Source: Mycolicibacterium tokaiense
GTDB taxonomy: Bacteria > Actinomycetota > Actinomycetes > Mycobacteriales > Mycobacteriaceae
Reading direction: 5' to 3'
Length of the DNA: 64,000 bases
Assembly: GCF_010725885.1 (NCBI RefSeq)
Contig: NZ_AP022600.1
Location: forward strand, 4,774,001-4,838,000
How positions within the stretch are numbered: the stretch's first letter is position 1; each line of letters starts with the position of its first letter. Under the pieces are notes generated by a model. The model saw nothing but the letters and a program-made list of their open reading frames with translations, had not been told where the DNA came from and searched no databases. This document shows positions 1 to 8,640 of this stretch, piece after piece. The position numbers and the translations under genes were made by a program.

Positions 1-1026
1 TGGGTGATCCTGCTGCCGGTGGTGTTGGCGCTGATCGTGTGCACGGTGCTGTGGCCGCCGGTGCGCTGGTTGCGCAACAAGGGCGTGCCCCCGGCTGCCG
101 CTGTGCTGGCGGTCCTCTTGGTGGCGGTGGGGGTGATTGCGGGCATCGTCGCCGCGATCGCCCCTGCCATCGTGGAACAGTCCACCGAACTGGCGCAACA
201 GGCCTCGGCGGGTATAGTCCAGGTGCAGGACTGGCTGGCCGGCCCGCCACTGAACATCAGTGAGGCACAACTCAATTCGGCTGTCTCGGCCATCACTGAC
301 CGTCTGAATTCGAGCAGCGCCCAGATCGCGTCGGGCGTGTTCACCGGCGTGGGCGCCGCCACCTCGGCGCTGGTGACCGTGTTCACCGCCGTGGTGGTGA
401 CCTTCTTCTTTCTCAAGGACGGCCCCCGGTTCCTGCCGTGGCTCAAGCGCACGGTGGGCTCCCCTGCGGCCCCGCACGTCGGCGAGGTCCTCAGCCGGGT
501 GTGGGCCACGCTCGGTGGGTTCATCCGCACCCAGGCGCTGGTGAGTCTGGTTGACGCGGTGTTGATCGGGATCGGCCTGCTGATCCTCGGGGTGCCGCTG
601 GCCTACGCCCTGGCGATCCTCACCTTCATCGGCGGCTTCATCCCCATCGTCGGCGCCTTCGTCGCCGGCGCGTTCGCGGTGCTGATCGCCCTGGTGTCCA
701 ACGGCCTGGTGAACGCCCTGATCGTTCTGGGCATCATCATCGCGGTGCAACAACTCGAGGGCAACGTGCTGCAACCGTGGCTGCAGGCCAAGTCGATGAA
801 GTTGCACGCGGTGATCGTGCTGCTCGCGGTGACCCTGGGGGCGTCCACGTTCGGCGTCATCGGCGCCTTCCTGGCGGTCCCCGTTGCCGCTGCGGGCGCG
901 GTGATCCTGCGCTACTACGACGAGCAGGTCAGCTTGCGTTCGGGCGAGAAGCCGCCGCCAAGTGATGACGAGGCCAGTGATGATGAGGAAGACGAGGCCG
1001 CGGATCCGGTAGCCGATCCCGCGTGA
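1..1026 (+). CDS. AI-2E family transporter (TqsA/PerM-like), 5'-truncated by the window edge
   Basis: Polytopic membrane protein of the AI-2E transporter (UPF0118) family, whose members export small molecules or ions. The frame is open from base 1 and starts inside a hydrophobic helix followed by the basic loop PPVRWLRNKG, so the first membrane segment(s) lie outside the window. A long soluble segment (about residues 50-110), then paired hydrophobic helices with the family-like stretch IGGFIPIVGAF, support the call. The C-terminus is an acidic tail rich in Asp and Glu (PPPSDDEASDDEEDEA), common in actinobacterial versions. The true substrate is unknown. It is convergent with the hydrolase gene that follows, 10 bp away. 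Confidence 0.85.
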   Translation, partial: WVILLPVVLALIVCTVLWPPVRWLRNKGVPPAAAVLAVLLVAVGVIAGIVAAIAPAIVEQSTELAQQASAGIVQVQDWLAGPPLNISEAQLNSAVSAITDRLNSSSAQIASGVFTGVGAATSALVTVFTAVVVTFFFLKDGPRFLPWLKRTVGSPAAPHVGEVLSRVWATLGGFIRTQALVSLVDAVLIGIGLLILGVPLAYALAILTFIGGFIPIVGAFVAGAFAVLIALVSNGLVNALIVLGIIIAVQQLEGNVLQPWLQAKSMKLHAVIVLLAVTLGASTFGVIGAFLAVPVAAAGAVILRYYDEQVSLRSGEKPPPSDDEASDDEEDEAADPVADPA

Positions 1027-1036
1027 GCGTGCCCGG

Positions 1037-1945
1037 CTACAGGTGTTCCGAGTAGAACGCCGCCAGACGGTCCACGGCCTGGTCGACGTACCGCGGCTCG
1101 TCGTACATCTCGTAGTGTCCGGCGCCGTCGACCACCAGCAGATCCACCGGGTTCGCCGCCTTCTCCCACAGCGCCATCCCGGCCTCGTACTGCCCGGTGT
1201 TTCCCCGCCGGCCGGCCACGATCACCTGCAACGGCTGCGTCAGGAGCTGGTCGACGAGATGGAAGGCGTCGAAGCCGAGCAGCAGGGAGTCACTCCAGCG
1301 CAGCCGACGGTTGGTGGAGCGCTCGTTGCGGCCCCGCGGGGTGCGGTAATACGTGACGGCCTGGGTGGTGTCCAGATCGGTGAGTCCGGCGGTGGCGGCG
1401 TCCTCGAGGGTGTCCGGCAACCAGTTGACCCGTTCTTCCGGCTGCGCTTGACGCGCCTCGGCGAGCGCCTCCAGGGCCGCAACCGGTCCCTGCGGCGAGA
1501 AACCCGGGCTACGCCAGGACGTTCCCATGTTCCCGGCCACCACCGTGCCGAGGGCTTTGATGCGGTGGTCGGTGCGGGTGGTGTACACGGCGTAACCGCC
1601 ACCGGCGCAGATACCGAGGGCGCCGATCCGACCGGGGTCGACACCATCGATACCGCTGAGGGCATCGATCACGTAGGAAATGTCTTCACTGCGGCGGTAG
1701 GGATCCTCGAGATCTCGAGGTTCTCCCCCACTCTCACCCTGGTGGGCAGGGTCGAAGGTGATGGCGGCGAAGCCGCGGGCGGCCAGCCGCGACGCGTAGT
1801 TCGCGCCGATCTGCTCTTTGACGCTGCTGCCCGGCGTCGACAACACCACGGTGGGGTGAGGTTGCCCGGACCCGAAGCCCGGCGGGACGTGCAGGTCGGC
1901 CGCGAGGGTGATCGGACCGCGAGGGATGGTGAGATGGTGAAGCAT
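1037..1945 (-). CDS. Alpha/beta hydrolase with a Cys nucleophile elbow
   Basis: Alpha/beta-hydrolase of about 302 residues. The oxyanion region STPGSSVKEQ, the FDPAHQGES strand and the nucleophile elbow LGICAGGGYAV are visible. The elbow has Cys where most esterases have Ser, as in dienelactone-hydrolase-like and some peptidase-like members. A C-terminal GAGHYEMYD supplies the catalytic His. ATG at 1945 was chosen over an upstream TTG at 1951. It is divergent from a MarR regulator gene, with a perfect palindrome in the 65-bp gap, so repression by that MarR protein is likely. The substrate cannot be read from sequence. Confidence 0.8.
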   Translation of the reverse strand: MLHHLTIPRGPITLAADLHVPPGFGSGQPHPTVVLSTPGSSVKEQIGANYASRLAARGFAAITFDPAHQGESGGEPRDLEDPYRRSEDISYVIDALSGIDGVDPGRIGALGICAGGGYAVYTTRTDHRIKALGTVVAGNMGTSWRSPGFSPQGPVAALEALAEARQAQPEERVNWLPDTLEDAATAGLTDLDTTQAVTYYRTPRGRNERSTNRRLRWSDSLLLGFDAFHLVDQLLTQPLQVIVAGRRGNTGQYEAGMALWEKAANPVDLLVVDGAGHYEMYDEPRYVDQAVDRLAAFYSEHL

Positions 1946-1971
1946 GGACAACTCCCGAAGTTGTTCGAAAC

Positions 1972-1983
1972 TAAACTAGTTTA
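1972..1983. promoter_or_regulatory. Putative MarR operator, 12-bp perfect palindrome
   Basis: TAAACTAGTTTA is a perfect palindrome in the A/T-rich gap between the divergent hydrolase and MarR genes, where it could block both promoters. Its ACTAGT core recurs at the second MarR locus (3554-3559). Confidence 0.55.
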
Positions 1984-2010
1984 AAACTGTACCATCGGCC
2001 AGGAGGTGGG

Positions 2011-2427
2011 ATGTCGAACGAGGACGGCGCCCAGCTGTGGAAGTTGAACCAACGGCTCCTGACCCGCGTGATGAACGCCGCCGCCCCGCAGTTCGCCGAC
2101 CTGGGGTTGGAGACCAAGGAGTTCTTCGTCCTCGACGAGGTGGACACCTGCCACTATCCGGTGGCGATCGCCGAAAAATTGATGCTGCCGAAAGCCAGCG
2201 TCACGGTGTATCTGCGCAATCTTGTGGCCGCCGGACTGGTGCGGCGCGAGATCGACGAAAGCGATCTGCGCCGGCACCGCCTCACCACCACCGACAAGGG
2301 CCGCCGGGTGCTCGCCGACGCACTCGACGCGCTGGCGCACCAGTTCGGGATGATGATGGCCCGTCTGGAGGCTCGCGATCAGGTGGAACTGCGTCGCATC
2401 CTGCTCACGCTGCTTGAGTCCGACTGA
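2011..2427 (+). CDS. MarR family transcriptional regulator
   Basis: A 138-residue winged-helix regulator. The central segment VAIAEKLMLPKASVTVYLRN is a clear helix-turn-helix, followed by the wing with RREIDESDLRRHRLTTTDKG, the typical MarR D.R...L..T..G signature. Length fits the family. ATG at 2011 is preceded by a strong AGGAGG at 2001-2006. It is divergent from the alpha/beta-hydrolase gene, its most likely target and itself probably autoregulated through the palindrome at 1972-1983. The ligand is unknown. Confidence 0.9.
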   Translation: MSNEDGAQLWKLNQRLLTRVMNAAAPQFADLGLETKEFFVLDEVDTCHYPVAIAEKLMLPKASVTVYLRNLVAAGLVRREIDESDLRRHRLTTTDKGRRVLADALDALAHQFGMMMARLEARDQVELRRILLTLLESD

Positions 2428-2433
2428 GTCGAG

Positions 2434-3531
2434 TCACCCTGCGGTGAGGCTGCGGTGCTCCGCGGACGTGATGGCCACCGCCGCCACGGCGATACCCACG
2501 ACGATCCCGATGGCGGTGTCGGCGATGCGGTCCACCGCCACCGCAGGAGCCAATCCCGTGCCCAGGCCGGTGAGCAGCAAGGCCATCGGCGTCACGGCCA
2601 AAGACGTCAGCGCGTAGTTGACTCCTGCGCACACCTCCGCGGCGATCTGGAAGACGATGATCGCGGCGACCGCACCCCAGTACCCCAGCGGTAGCGCGAG
2701 CAGCGCGGCTGCCACCACCGCGCCACCGATGTTGCCCAGTAGCCGCTGGGCGCCGCGCTGCACCGTCATGTGATAGCCGACGCCCTGCATGGTCGCCACC
2801 GCGCCCATCGCGGCCCACATCGGATGGTCGAACCCCAGACCGGCGGCCACAGTGGCACCCAAGGCGCCCGCGCACGCGATACGCAGACCCCGGACAGCCA
2901 GTGCGGCGTGCGGTGCGCGGGTCAACGTCGAGGTCAGTGATTCCCGCTGCGCCGCAGTCGGATTCGCGGCTGGACGTCGAGAGAGCCACCAGGGTGCCAT
3001 TGCCGCTGCCACGCCGATGACCGCACCGCCGACGGTCATCCCCGTCAACCGGGCCACATCGCCGGCGTCCCCGGCTGCACCCTGAGCGCCAACCGCCGCG
3101 AACACGAACACCACCGCGCCCGGTCCGACGATGTGCAATGCCCACATCAGATAGGCGGCAGCGCCGGCCAACAACGCGATGACGACGACGTCTACGGCGA
3201 AGGGAAGCGCGGCGGCACCCAGCACTGCGCCGGCGCCCACCGACGCAGTGATACCCGCGGCCAGCATCAGGAGCCGTCCTTGCCGGACCGGATACGGATC
3301 GGGTCGGCAGAACGCGGACACCAGTGCCCCGAGTGCCGCAAAGCCGGCCAGGTGGTGCAGATGCACGAGGCCGCCGACGACGAACACCACGGCCATCGCC
3401 AGCCCCACGCGCAGCGGAGCGCCGAGGGAGGCGCCGCGAAAATCGGCTCGCAACGCACCACGCCAGGACCTCGGAGAGAGGGCGTGTTGCAGTGCGGCGG
3501 AGCTACGGCTGACGTGGTGAAGCGCGATCAC
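2434..3531 (-). CDS. FUSC-family (aromatic acid exporter-like) membrane protein
   Basis: A 365-residue integral membrane protein made of two blocks of hydrophobic helices: about residues 40-180, then a soluble linker near 190-205, then about 210-355. The second block has the FUSC-like pattern WAAMGAVATMQGVGYHMTVQRGAQRLLGN, where a basic amphipathic turn follows a helix pair. Members are linked to export of aromatic acids and related small molecules. It is divergent from the MarR gene at 3579 with an inverted repeat between them, which suggests ligand-induced efflux. It ends 6 bp from the upstream MarR gene, convergently. Confidence 0.8.
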   Translation of the reverse strand: MIALHHVSRSSAALQHALSPRSWRGALRADFRGASLGAPLRVGLAMAVVFVVGGLVHLHHLAGFAALGALVSAFCRPDPYPVRQGRLLMLAAGITASVGAGAVLGAAALPFAVDVVVIALLAGAAAYLMWALHIVGPGAVVFVFAAVGAQGAAGDAGDVARLTGMTVGGAVIGVAAAMAPWWLSRRPAANPTAAQRESLTSTLTRAPHAALAVRGLRIACAGALGATVAAGLGFDHPMWAAMGAVATMQGVGYHMTVQRGAQRLLGNIGGAVVAAALLALPLGYWGAVAAIIVFQIAAEVCAGVNYALTSLAVTPMALLLTGLGTGLAPAVAVDRIADTAIGIVVGIAVAAVAITSAEHRSLTAG

Positions 3532-3544
3532 CGCTGAACTTTAA

Positions 3545-3562
3545 CACTATTTTACTAGTGAA
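3545..3562. promoter_or_regulatory. Putative MarR operator (inverted repeat with ACTAGT core)
   Basis: CACTA at 3545-3549 and TAGTG at 3556-3560 form inverted arms 6 bp apart. The overlapping TTTACTAGTGAA (3551-3562) is a near-palindrome with the same ACTAGT core as the site at 1972-1983. It lies between the divergent FUSC and MarR genes, 17 bp before the chosen MarR start. Confidence 0.5.
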
Positions 3563-3578
3563 CTATCGTCCGGATACC

Positions 3579-4097
3579 ATGTCTGGCGTGTCCCAGTCGT
3601 CGAGAGGTGCCCCACCCACGGATGTCGTGGACGGCATTCGCAGCGAGTGGCAGCAGGCGTATCCCCATCTCGACACCGCACCCGTGGAGATCCTGGGCCG
3701 GGTGCATCGCATCGCCTCGATCAGTAACCAGCGCCTCGATCTGCACCTCGAGCGCCACGGCATCAACCGGTCGGAATTCTCCGTGCTCAGCGCCCTGGCC
3801 CGCGCCGCCCGTCCACTGCGCGCCAGCGAGGTGGTGTCGACCACCATGTTGAGCGGGGCGTCCATCACCAAGATCACCGACAGCCTGCTGCGTCGCGATC
3901 TCCTGACCCGGCAGAAATCCGAACGCGACGGCCGGGTGGTGCTACTGGTGCTGACGGACGCGGGCCGGGCCGTCGTCGACGACGAGATGCCGCGACGGCT
4001 CGCCGACGACGAGGCGATGATCGCCGGCCTCGATCCTGCAGAGCGCGACACCTTGGCCCAGCTGCTGCGCAAGGTCTGTGTGACGCTCGGCGGGTGA
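3579..4097 (+). CDS. MarR family transcriptional regulator
   Basis: A winged-helix regulator of about 172 residues. RSEFSVLSALARA leads into the helix-turn-helix (LRASEVVSTTMLSGASITKI) and the wing with KSERDGRVVLLVLTDAGR, a standard MarR signature. ATG at 3579 is preferred to a GTG at 3558, which would lie within the operator-like repeat. It is divergent from the FUSC exporter gene, so it probably represses that exporter and itself until an aromatic or phenolic ligand binds. That ligand is inferred only from family habit. Confidence 0.88.
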   Translation: MSGVSQSSRGAPPTDVVDGIRSEWQQAYPHLDTAPVEILGRVHRIASISNQRLDLHLERHGINRSEFSVLSALARAARPLRASEVVSTTMLSGASITKITDSLLRRDLLTRQKSERDGRVVLLVLTDAGRAVVDDEMPRRLADDEAMIAGLDPAERDTLAQLLRKVCVTLGG

Positions 4098-4101
4098 CGG
4101 G

Positions 4102-5163
4102 TCAGTCCGAATCGTCGGAAACGCTGCCCTGTGAGCCGCTCGATCCGTTGCCTGCCCCGAGTCCGCCGGAGCCCCCCGTACCGCCGGCGCCGCCTTCCTT
4201 GCCACCGCTGACGCTGTCGGCATCACCGCCGTCGCCGCCGTCCCCGCCGCGACCACCGAGCCCGCCCGAGCCACCCAGGCCGCCGTCCCCGCCGGAGACG
4301 TCACCGCCGTCGGCGTCCGCGTCGCCACCCTGGCCACCCTTGCCGCCCTGACCCAGCAGACCGCCGCCGGCACCGCCCACGCCGCCGATGCCGCCCTTGG
4401 CGTCACCGTCGTCCGACGTGGCGGCGCCGCCCTGGCCGCCGGTGCCGCCGCGACCCCCGATTAGTCCGCCCGATCCGCCGGACCCGCCTGCTGCGCCCTC
4501 GGCAGCCTCGTCGACGCCGGCCTCCGAGGAGTCGTCCGCGCCCCCGCGACCCCCTGCGCCGCCGTTGCCGAAGCCCCAGCCCGCCTTGCCCCCGGCGCCT
4601 CCGGCGGTGGCATCAGATTCGCGGTCCGCATCGACGTACACCGCATCGACGCCGTCTCCGCCTGCCCCGCCGTTGCCCCCGAAGAGTCCGCCGGCACCAC
4701 CTGCGCCGCCGGCAGTGGCCGGAAGGTTGTCCTGCGCAAAGGTTCCGGTGCCGCCGGTGCCGCCGTTGCCGAACAGGCCGGCATTTCCGCCCTTGCCACC
4801 GTTGGCGCCATTGCCGCCGTTACCGAAGAAGAGGCCACCGTTGCCTCCGTTGCAGGCGTCGCCGGTGCAGTCTGCGGAGGCGTTCACCCCGTCGCCGATC
4901 AGGAGTCCGCCGGTCCCGAACAGGGGGCGGGCGCTGAAGACATCGGGAAGCCCGGCCAGCGCGGCGGCGGAATCGCCGACTCCGGTGTCGCAGTTGGGGT
5001 CGAGGATGTCGCAGTCGGCGGCCACCAGGGCCACTGGGGTCTGCTGTGGCGTCGGGATGTCGGGAACGGCCAGCGCCAGTGCGCCCAGGCCCACCAGCGC
5101 GGCACCGGCAAGTCCGGTGGTGAGGTATTTCTGACCCGTGCGTCGCCCGGCGGTCACGTACAT
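4102..5163 (-). CDS. PGRS-type glycine-rich exported protein lacking a PE domain
   Basis: A 353-residue protein. The first 35 or so residues form a signal-peptide-like segment (basic start, hydrophobic core AGAALVGLGALALAVP). A short spacer with several Cys (DCDILDPNCD) follows, and from about residue 100 there are GGxGGxGG repeats broken by acidic inserts such as DDSSEAGVDEAAEG. The repeats match the PGRS domain of mycobacterial PE_PGRS proteins, but the roughly 100-residue PE domain is absent. ATG at 5163 has GAGGGAG 6-12 bases upstream; an earlier GTG at 5187 lacks this. Likely cell-wall or secreted; function unknown. The low-complexity repeats may vary in length between strains. Confidence 0.75.
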   Translation of the reverse strand: MYVTAGRRTGQKYLTTGLAGAALVGLGALALAVPDIPTPQQTPVALVAADCDILDPNCDTGVGDSAAALAGLPDVFSARPLFGTGGLLIGDGVNASADCTGDACNGGNGGLFFGNGGNGANGGKGGNAGLFGNGGTGGTGTFAQDNLPATAGGAGGAGGLFGGNGGAGGDGVDAVYVDADRESDATAGGAGGKAGWGFGNGGAGGRGGADDSSEAGVDEAAEGAAGGSGGSGGLIGGRGGTGGQGGAATSDDGDAKGGIGGVGGAGGGLLGQGGKGGQGGDADADGGDVSGGDGGLGGSGGLGGRGGDGGDGGDADSVSGGKEGGAGGTGGSGGLGAGNGSSGSQGSVSDDSD

Positions 5164-5413
5164 GGAGACTCCCTCGTTGCACACCACCCGGCGCTGCGGC
5201 CGGGTCGCTCCCTTAGTTTTTCCTGAGAGAGCCCGCCATGATTGTTGAGTTTGCCAGCGTGTCCGTCAAGCCCTGGCGGCGATATGCACCTACGTCAATA
5301 TTTTGTTTGCGACAGAAGGTCAATGACGCCTCTTCGTCGGCCTTCGTAGTGACCACCGGTTTGCGCGAAACTCCGGCTCCCTGATGGCCGCGAAGCTACG
5401 ATCATTTGCTTCG

Positions 5414-6099
5414 TCAGAACGGTGTCGGCTGCGTCGAGGGTAGGTCATCGAGCAACGCGCTGACCATCGGCGTCAGTACCATGCTCGGCCTCGCCGCCTC
5501 GCAACCTGAACATCGTGACGGCATGTTCGAGGGTGACCCCGTCCGCGTCGCCGACCATGACCATCGTCGGAGCCGGAATCGCGCGCACCTCGTCGTCGCT
5601 GATCTCCTGATCGTTGATGTTGAGCGTCTTCATCTTCGTTGTGTACGCCCCGAATGCATCTTGGTCCGGGGTGTGGGCCTTGAAGATCGTCTTGACCGTT
5701 GTCCCGGAAAAGCTCTCGGGAACAAGCGTTTTCATGGCCCCGAACACCGCCGGGTACCAACCGTCGCGATGGAAGGTTGCCGACATCATCACCAGTTTGT
5801 TCACCAGTGGGGCATGACGGATGGCGAGCTGCAGGGCTATCTCACCACCTTGTGAATACTCCAGTGCGTCAGCACTTTTCGCATCACGCGCGCGCAGCAG
5901 TGCGGCCGTGGCCCTGCTGATCGAACACGATCACGGTGCGTTCGGGCGCGAACGCACGCGTCCACGCCTGCGTCGAGTCGGTGGACATGAACGCACCCGG
6001 GATCGCCAAAAGCGGCGCGGCGGCGGCGTCGAGCGTGCCGTAGACCTCGAAGTAGATTTCCAGCCCGTTGGTCGGCAGGTGGCCGCTGCTGGAACTCAT
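5414..6099 (-). pseudogene. Decayed alpha/beta-hydrolase gene
   Basis: Three out-of-register pieces of one hydrolase read in order on this strand. The N-terminal piece (6099-5884) runs from MSSSSGHLPTNG through the FDQQGHGRTA strand and then hits a stop. A second frame continues with ALEYSQGGEIALQLAIRH (the Ser nucleophile elbow) and ends near 5445 after VMVGDADGVTLEHAV. A third frame resembles the C-terminal helix, LTPMVSALLDDLPS, and stops at 5414. Roughly 15 codons are missing before the elbow and the catalytic-His region is gone. At least two deletions have destroyed the gene. Confidence 0.75.
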
Positions 6100-6118
6100 C
6101 GCGATCTAGTCTGGGCCG

Positions 6119-7054
6119 GTGAAACAGTGGGCCGACCCGGAACCCACGGTGTGGCGCTGGCACGCAGTCGGCCTGGTCGCCCTGCTGCTGATGCTGGGTC
6201 TGTACGCGGTGGCCGGGTATGCCGCCGGCGGTCGTGGCGGGCTCTTCGCCGTGTTGGGCACGTTCGCCGCCGTCGCGGTTGCCGCGGCGCTGCTGGGCAG
6301 GGCGTGCCGGTGGCAGGAGAGCCGCCGGCCGATGATCGCGTGGCCCACCATCGCACTGCTGGCCACGCTGTTCGCGGGCTGGGTGGACCCGGCGGCCACC
6401 CGCGATCTGCCTGGGACCATCACCATCACCTTCGCTTTCATCGGGCTCGCCTGCGGACGTGGACGCTCGATCCTGCTGCTGCCGTTGGGAATTGCTGCAT
6501 TTGTGATAGCTGCCGACGATCCCGGCCTGCCCACCGTCGTGGTGACCGCGCTGATGTGGGTGCTGGTGGCTGAGGTGCCCGCGTGGTTGATCGCCCGGCT
6601 GGAGGAACAAAGTGCGCTCCTGCGTCGGATAGCGCAGACCGATGCGCTGACCCAGTTGCTCGACCGCAGCACCCTGGCCGCCCGGATGTCCGAGCACGCC
6701 GCGGATGCCGCGGTGCTGCTGATCGACCTCGACGGCTTCAAGCGCTACAACGATCGCTGCGGCCACGAGGAGGGCGACAAGCTGTTGGTCGCCTTCGCCG
6801 ACGCGCTGCGCCAGTCGATCCGAGGGGAGGACCTGGCCTTCCGGCTCGGCGGTGACGAGTTCTTGGTGTTGCTGCCCAGGGCGGACCAAACGGCTGCCGA
6901 GGGTGTCCTGGTCGGGCTTCGGCAGCGCTGGTCCGAGGCCGGCACCCCCGTGAGCTTCAGCGTTGGCATCGCCGCCGCGGAGCCGGACCTGGTGCGGGTG
7001 GCTGACGAGCGGATGTACCGGGACAAGCGATCGCGCGGCTTGCCCGCGGACTGA
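6119..7054 (+). CDS. Membrane-bound diguanylate cyclase (GGDEF)
   Basis: A 311-residue protein. About residues 15-155 hold five or six hydrophobic helices; a short linker (ARLEEQSALLRRIAQTDALT) leads to a GGDEF domain from about 170 to the end. The active-site motif RLGGDEFLVLL is intact. The inhibitory I-site RxxD is also present (RGED, five residues before GGDEF), so the enzyme should make c-di-GMP from two GTP and be feedback-inhibited. No EAL domain is fused. It starts with GTG at 6119, divergent from the hydrolase pseudogene, and runs into the next gene with a 36-bp gap. Confidence 0.9.
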   Translation: MKQWADPEPTVWRWHAVGLVALLLMLGLYAVAGYAAGGRGGLFAVLGTFAAVAVAAALLGRACRWQESRRPMIAWPTIALLATLFAGWVDPAATRDLPGTITITFAFIGLACGRGRSILLLPLGIAAFVIAADDPGLPTVVVTALMWVLVAEVPAWLIARLEEQSALLRRIAQTDALTQLLDRSTLAARMSEHAADAAVLLIDLDGFKRYNDRCGHEEGDKLLVAFADALRQSIRGEDLAFRLGGDEFLVLLPRADQTAAEGVLVGLRQRWSEAGTPVSFSVGIAAAEPDLVRVADERMYRDKRSRGLPAD

Positions 7055-7090
7055 CGCGTCGACGTGATGTTGTTTTGGGAGGATGGGTCG

Positions 7091-8620
7091 GTGACCGGAC
7101 CGACGCACTCCCCCGATGAGACACCGGCGCCCGGTTTGGGGTCCCGCGCTGCAGCGGTGCTGGCCGTGTTGTCGTCGGCGGCGGTGCTGGTAGTCGAGAT
7201 CACCGCCCTGCGCCTGCTGGCTCCCTACCTCGGCCTCACACTCGAGACCAGCACCCTGGTCATCGGTATCGCGTTGGCGGCGATTGCCCTCGGGTCCTGG
7301 TTCGGCGGCCGCGCCGCCGACGTGGTGAATCCGCGTCGGCTCATCGGTGCAGCGTTGGGAGTGTCGGGTGCGGTGGTGGCGCTCACGCCCGCACTCTTGC
7401 GGACGGCGGCCGAGTGGGCCCAACCGCTGCTGATGCTGATCGCCGCGTTGACGATCCTGGTGCCCGGTGCCCTCTTGGCCGCAATCACCCCGATGGTCAC
7501 CAAGCTGCGTCTGACCAGTCTGACCGAGACCGGGACCGTGGTGGGCCGCCTGTCCGGGCTGAGCACTGTCGGCGCCATCGCCGGTACGGTGCTGACCGGC
7601 TTTGTCCTGATCACCTGGTTGCCCGTGAGCGCCATCCTGGTCGGTCTGGGCGTCCTGCTGGTCCTCGGCGGGGCGCTCGTCGAGTGGCGGATGCGGCGCT
7701 GGAACGCCGGGCGCACCGCAGTGCTGACCGTCTTCACGGTGGCCGGCGGGCTTGCGGGCTACTTCGGGCCCGGCGGCTGCGACACCGAGACCAAATACCA
7801 CTGCACCCGCGTGATCGCCGATCCTGAACGCAGCAGTGGCCGCACTCTGCTGCTCGACGGCATTCAGCACTCCTACGTCGATCTCGATGACCCGACGTTT
7901 TTGCGCTACACCTATGTCCGCGCCATTGCTTCGGTGGTCGATGCGGCTTTCCCGCGCGGCCAAGCGCTGGCGGCCTATCACCTCGGTGGCGGGGGGCTCA
8001 CCGTGCCGCGATACCTGGCGGCCACCCGGCCGGGCACCCGCAGCGTCGTCTCCGAGATCGACGGTGGCGTGGTGCGGATCGACTACGACGAGCTCGGTCT
8101 GCCGCGGGATGCCGGGATCGAGGTGCGGGTCGAGGATGGCCGGCTGGGGCTGCGCGAGCTGGAGTCCGACAGCCGCGATCTCGTCGTCGGCGACGCGTTC
8201 GGTGGTGTCGCGGTGCCCTGGCACCTCACCACGGTGGAGGCTGTGAGCGAGGTCCACCGGATACTCGACGCCGACGGGGTGTACGTGGCGAACCTGATCG
8301 ACTACGGCAACCTCGGCTTCGCCCGCGCCCAGGTGGCCACCTTGCGGGACGTCTTCGAGCACGTGGTGGTGCTGGGAGAACCCAACGACCTGGGGCTCGA
8401 TCCGGTGGAGCCCATCGACGGCGGGAACATGGTGGTGGTGGCCTCGGATCGACACCTGGATCTGGATGCGGTGCGACGGGCTCTGGATGCCGAATCCACC
8501 GGGTGGACCGTGTCGTCGGGCGACGACCTGGCCCGTTGGGTTGGCGATGCGGTGGTCCTGCGCGATGACCATGCCCCGGTTGACCAACTGCTCGAACCCA
8601 CCCGGCCGGCGCGAAGCTGA
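7091..8620 (+). CDS. Fused membrane/spermidine-synthase-like protein
   Basis: About 509 residues. The N-terminal half has 6-7 hydrophobic helices beginning VLAVLSSAAVLVVEITALRL, a hallmark of membrane-fused spermidine-synthase homologues. The C-terminal half (from about residue 235) is a Rossmann methyltransferase/aminopropyltransferase-like domain with YHLGGGGLTVPRYLA (nucleotide loop) and VVSEIDGGVV (acidic residue after strand 2). GTG at 7091 is chosen because GGGAGG lies at 7077-7082; an ATG at 7064 has no such site. True spermidine synthesis is unproven in this subfamily. It is in line with the GGDEF gene and the HAD gene 20 bp downstream. Confidence 0.8.
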   Translation: MTGPTHSPDETPAPGLGSRAAAVLAVLSSAAVLVVEITALRLLAPYLGLTLETSTLVIGIALAAIALGSWFGGRAADVVNPRRLIGAALGVSGAVVALTPALLRTAAEWAQPLLMLIAALTILVPGALLAAITPMVTKLRLTSLTETGTVVGRLSGLSTVGAIAGTVLTGFVLITWLPVSAILVGLGVLLVLGGALVEWRMRRWNAGRTAVLTVFTVAGGLAGYFGPGGCDTETKYHCTRVIADPERSSGRTLLLDGIQHSYVDLDDPTFLRYTYVRAIASVVDAAFPRGQALAAYHLGGGGLTVPRYLAATRPGTRSVVSEIDGGVVRIDYDELGLPRDAGIEVRVEDGRLGLRELESDSRDLVVGDAFGGVAVPWHLTTVEAVSEVHRILDADGVYVANLIDYGNLGFARAQVATLRDVFEHVVVLGEPNDLGLDPVEPIDGGNMVVVASDRHLDLDAVRRALDAESTGWTVSSGDDLARWVGDAVVLRDDHAPVDQLLEPTRPARS

Positions 8621-8640
8621 CCGGCGCGTAGGTTGGTCCC

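Noticed and set aside
4102..4850. PGRS repeats as a possible CRISPR array or tandem DNA repeat
   Set aside because: Units are irregular in length and sequence at DNA level and no constant direct repeat with unique spacers exists; it is protein-level repetition.
4388..5134. A proline-rich frame opposite the PGRS gene
   Set aside because: Pro-rich text is the expected complement of GGN repeats; the signal peptide and ribosome site favour the minus strand.
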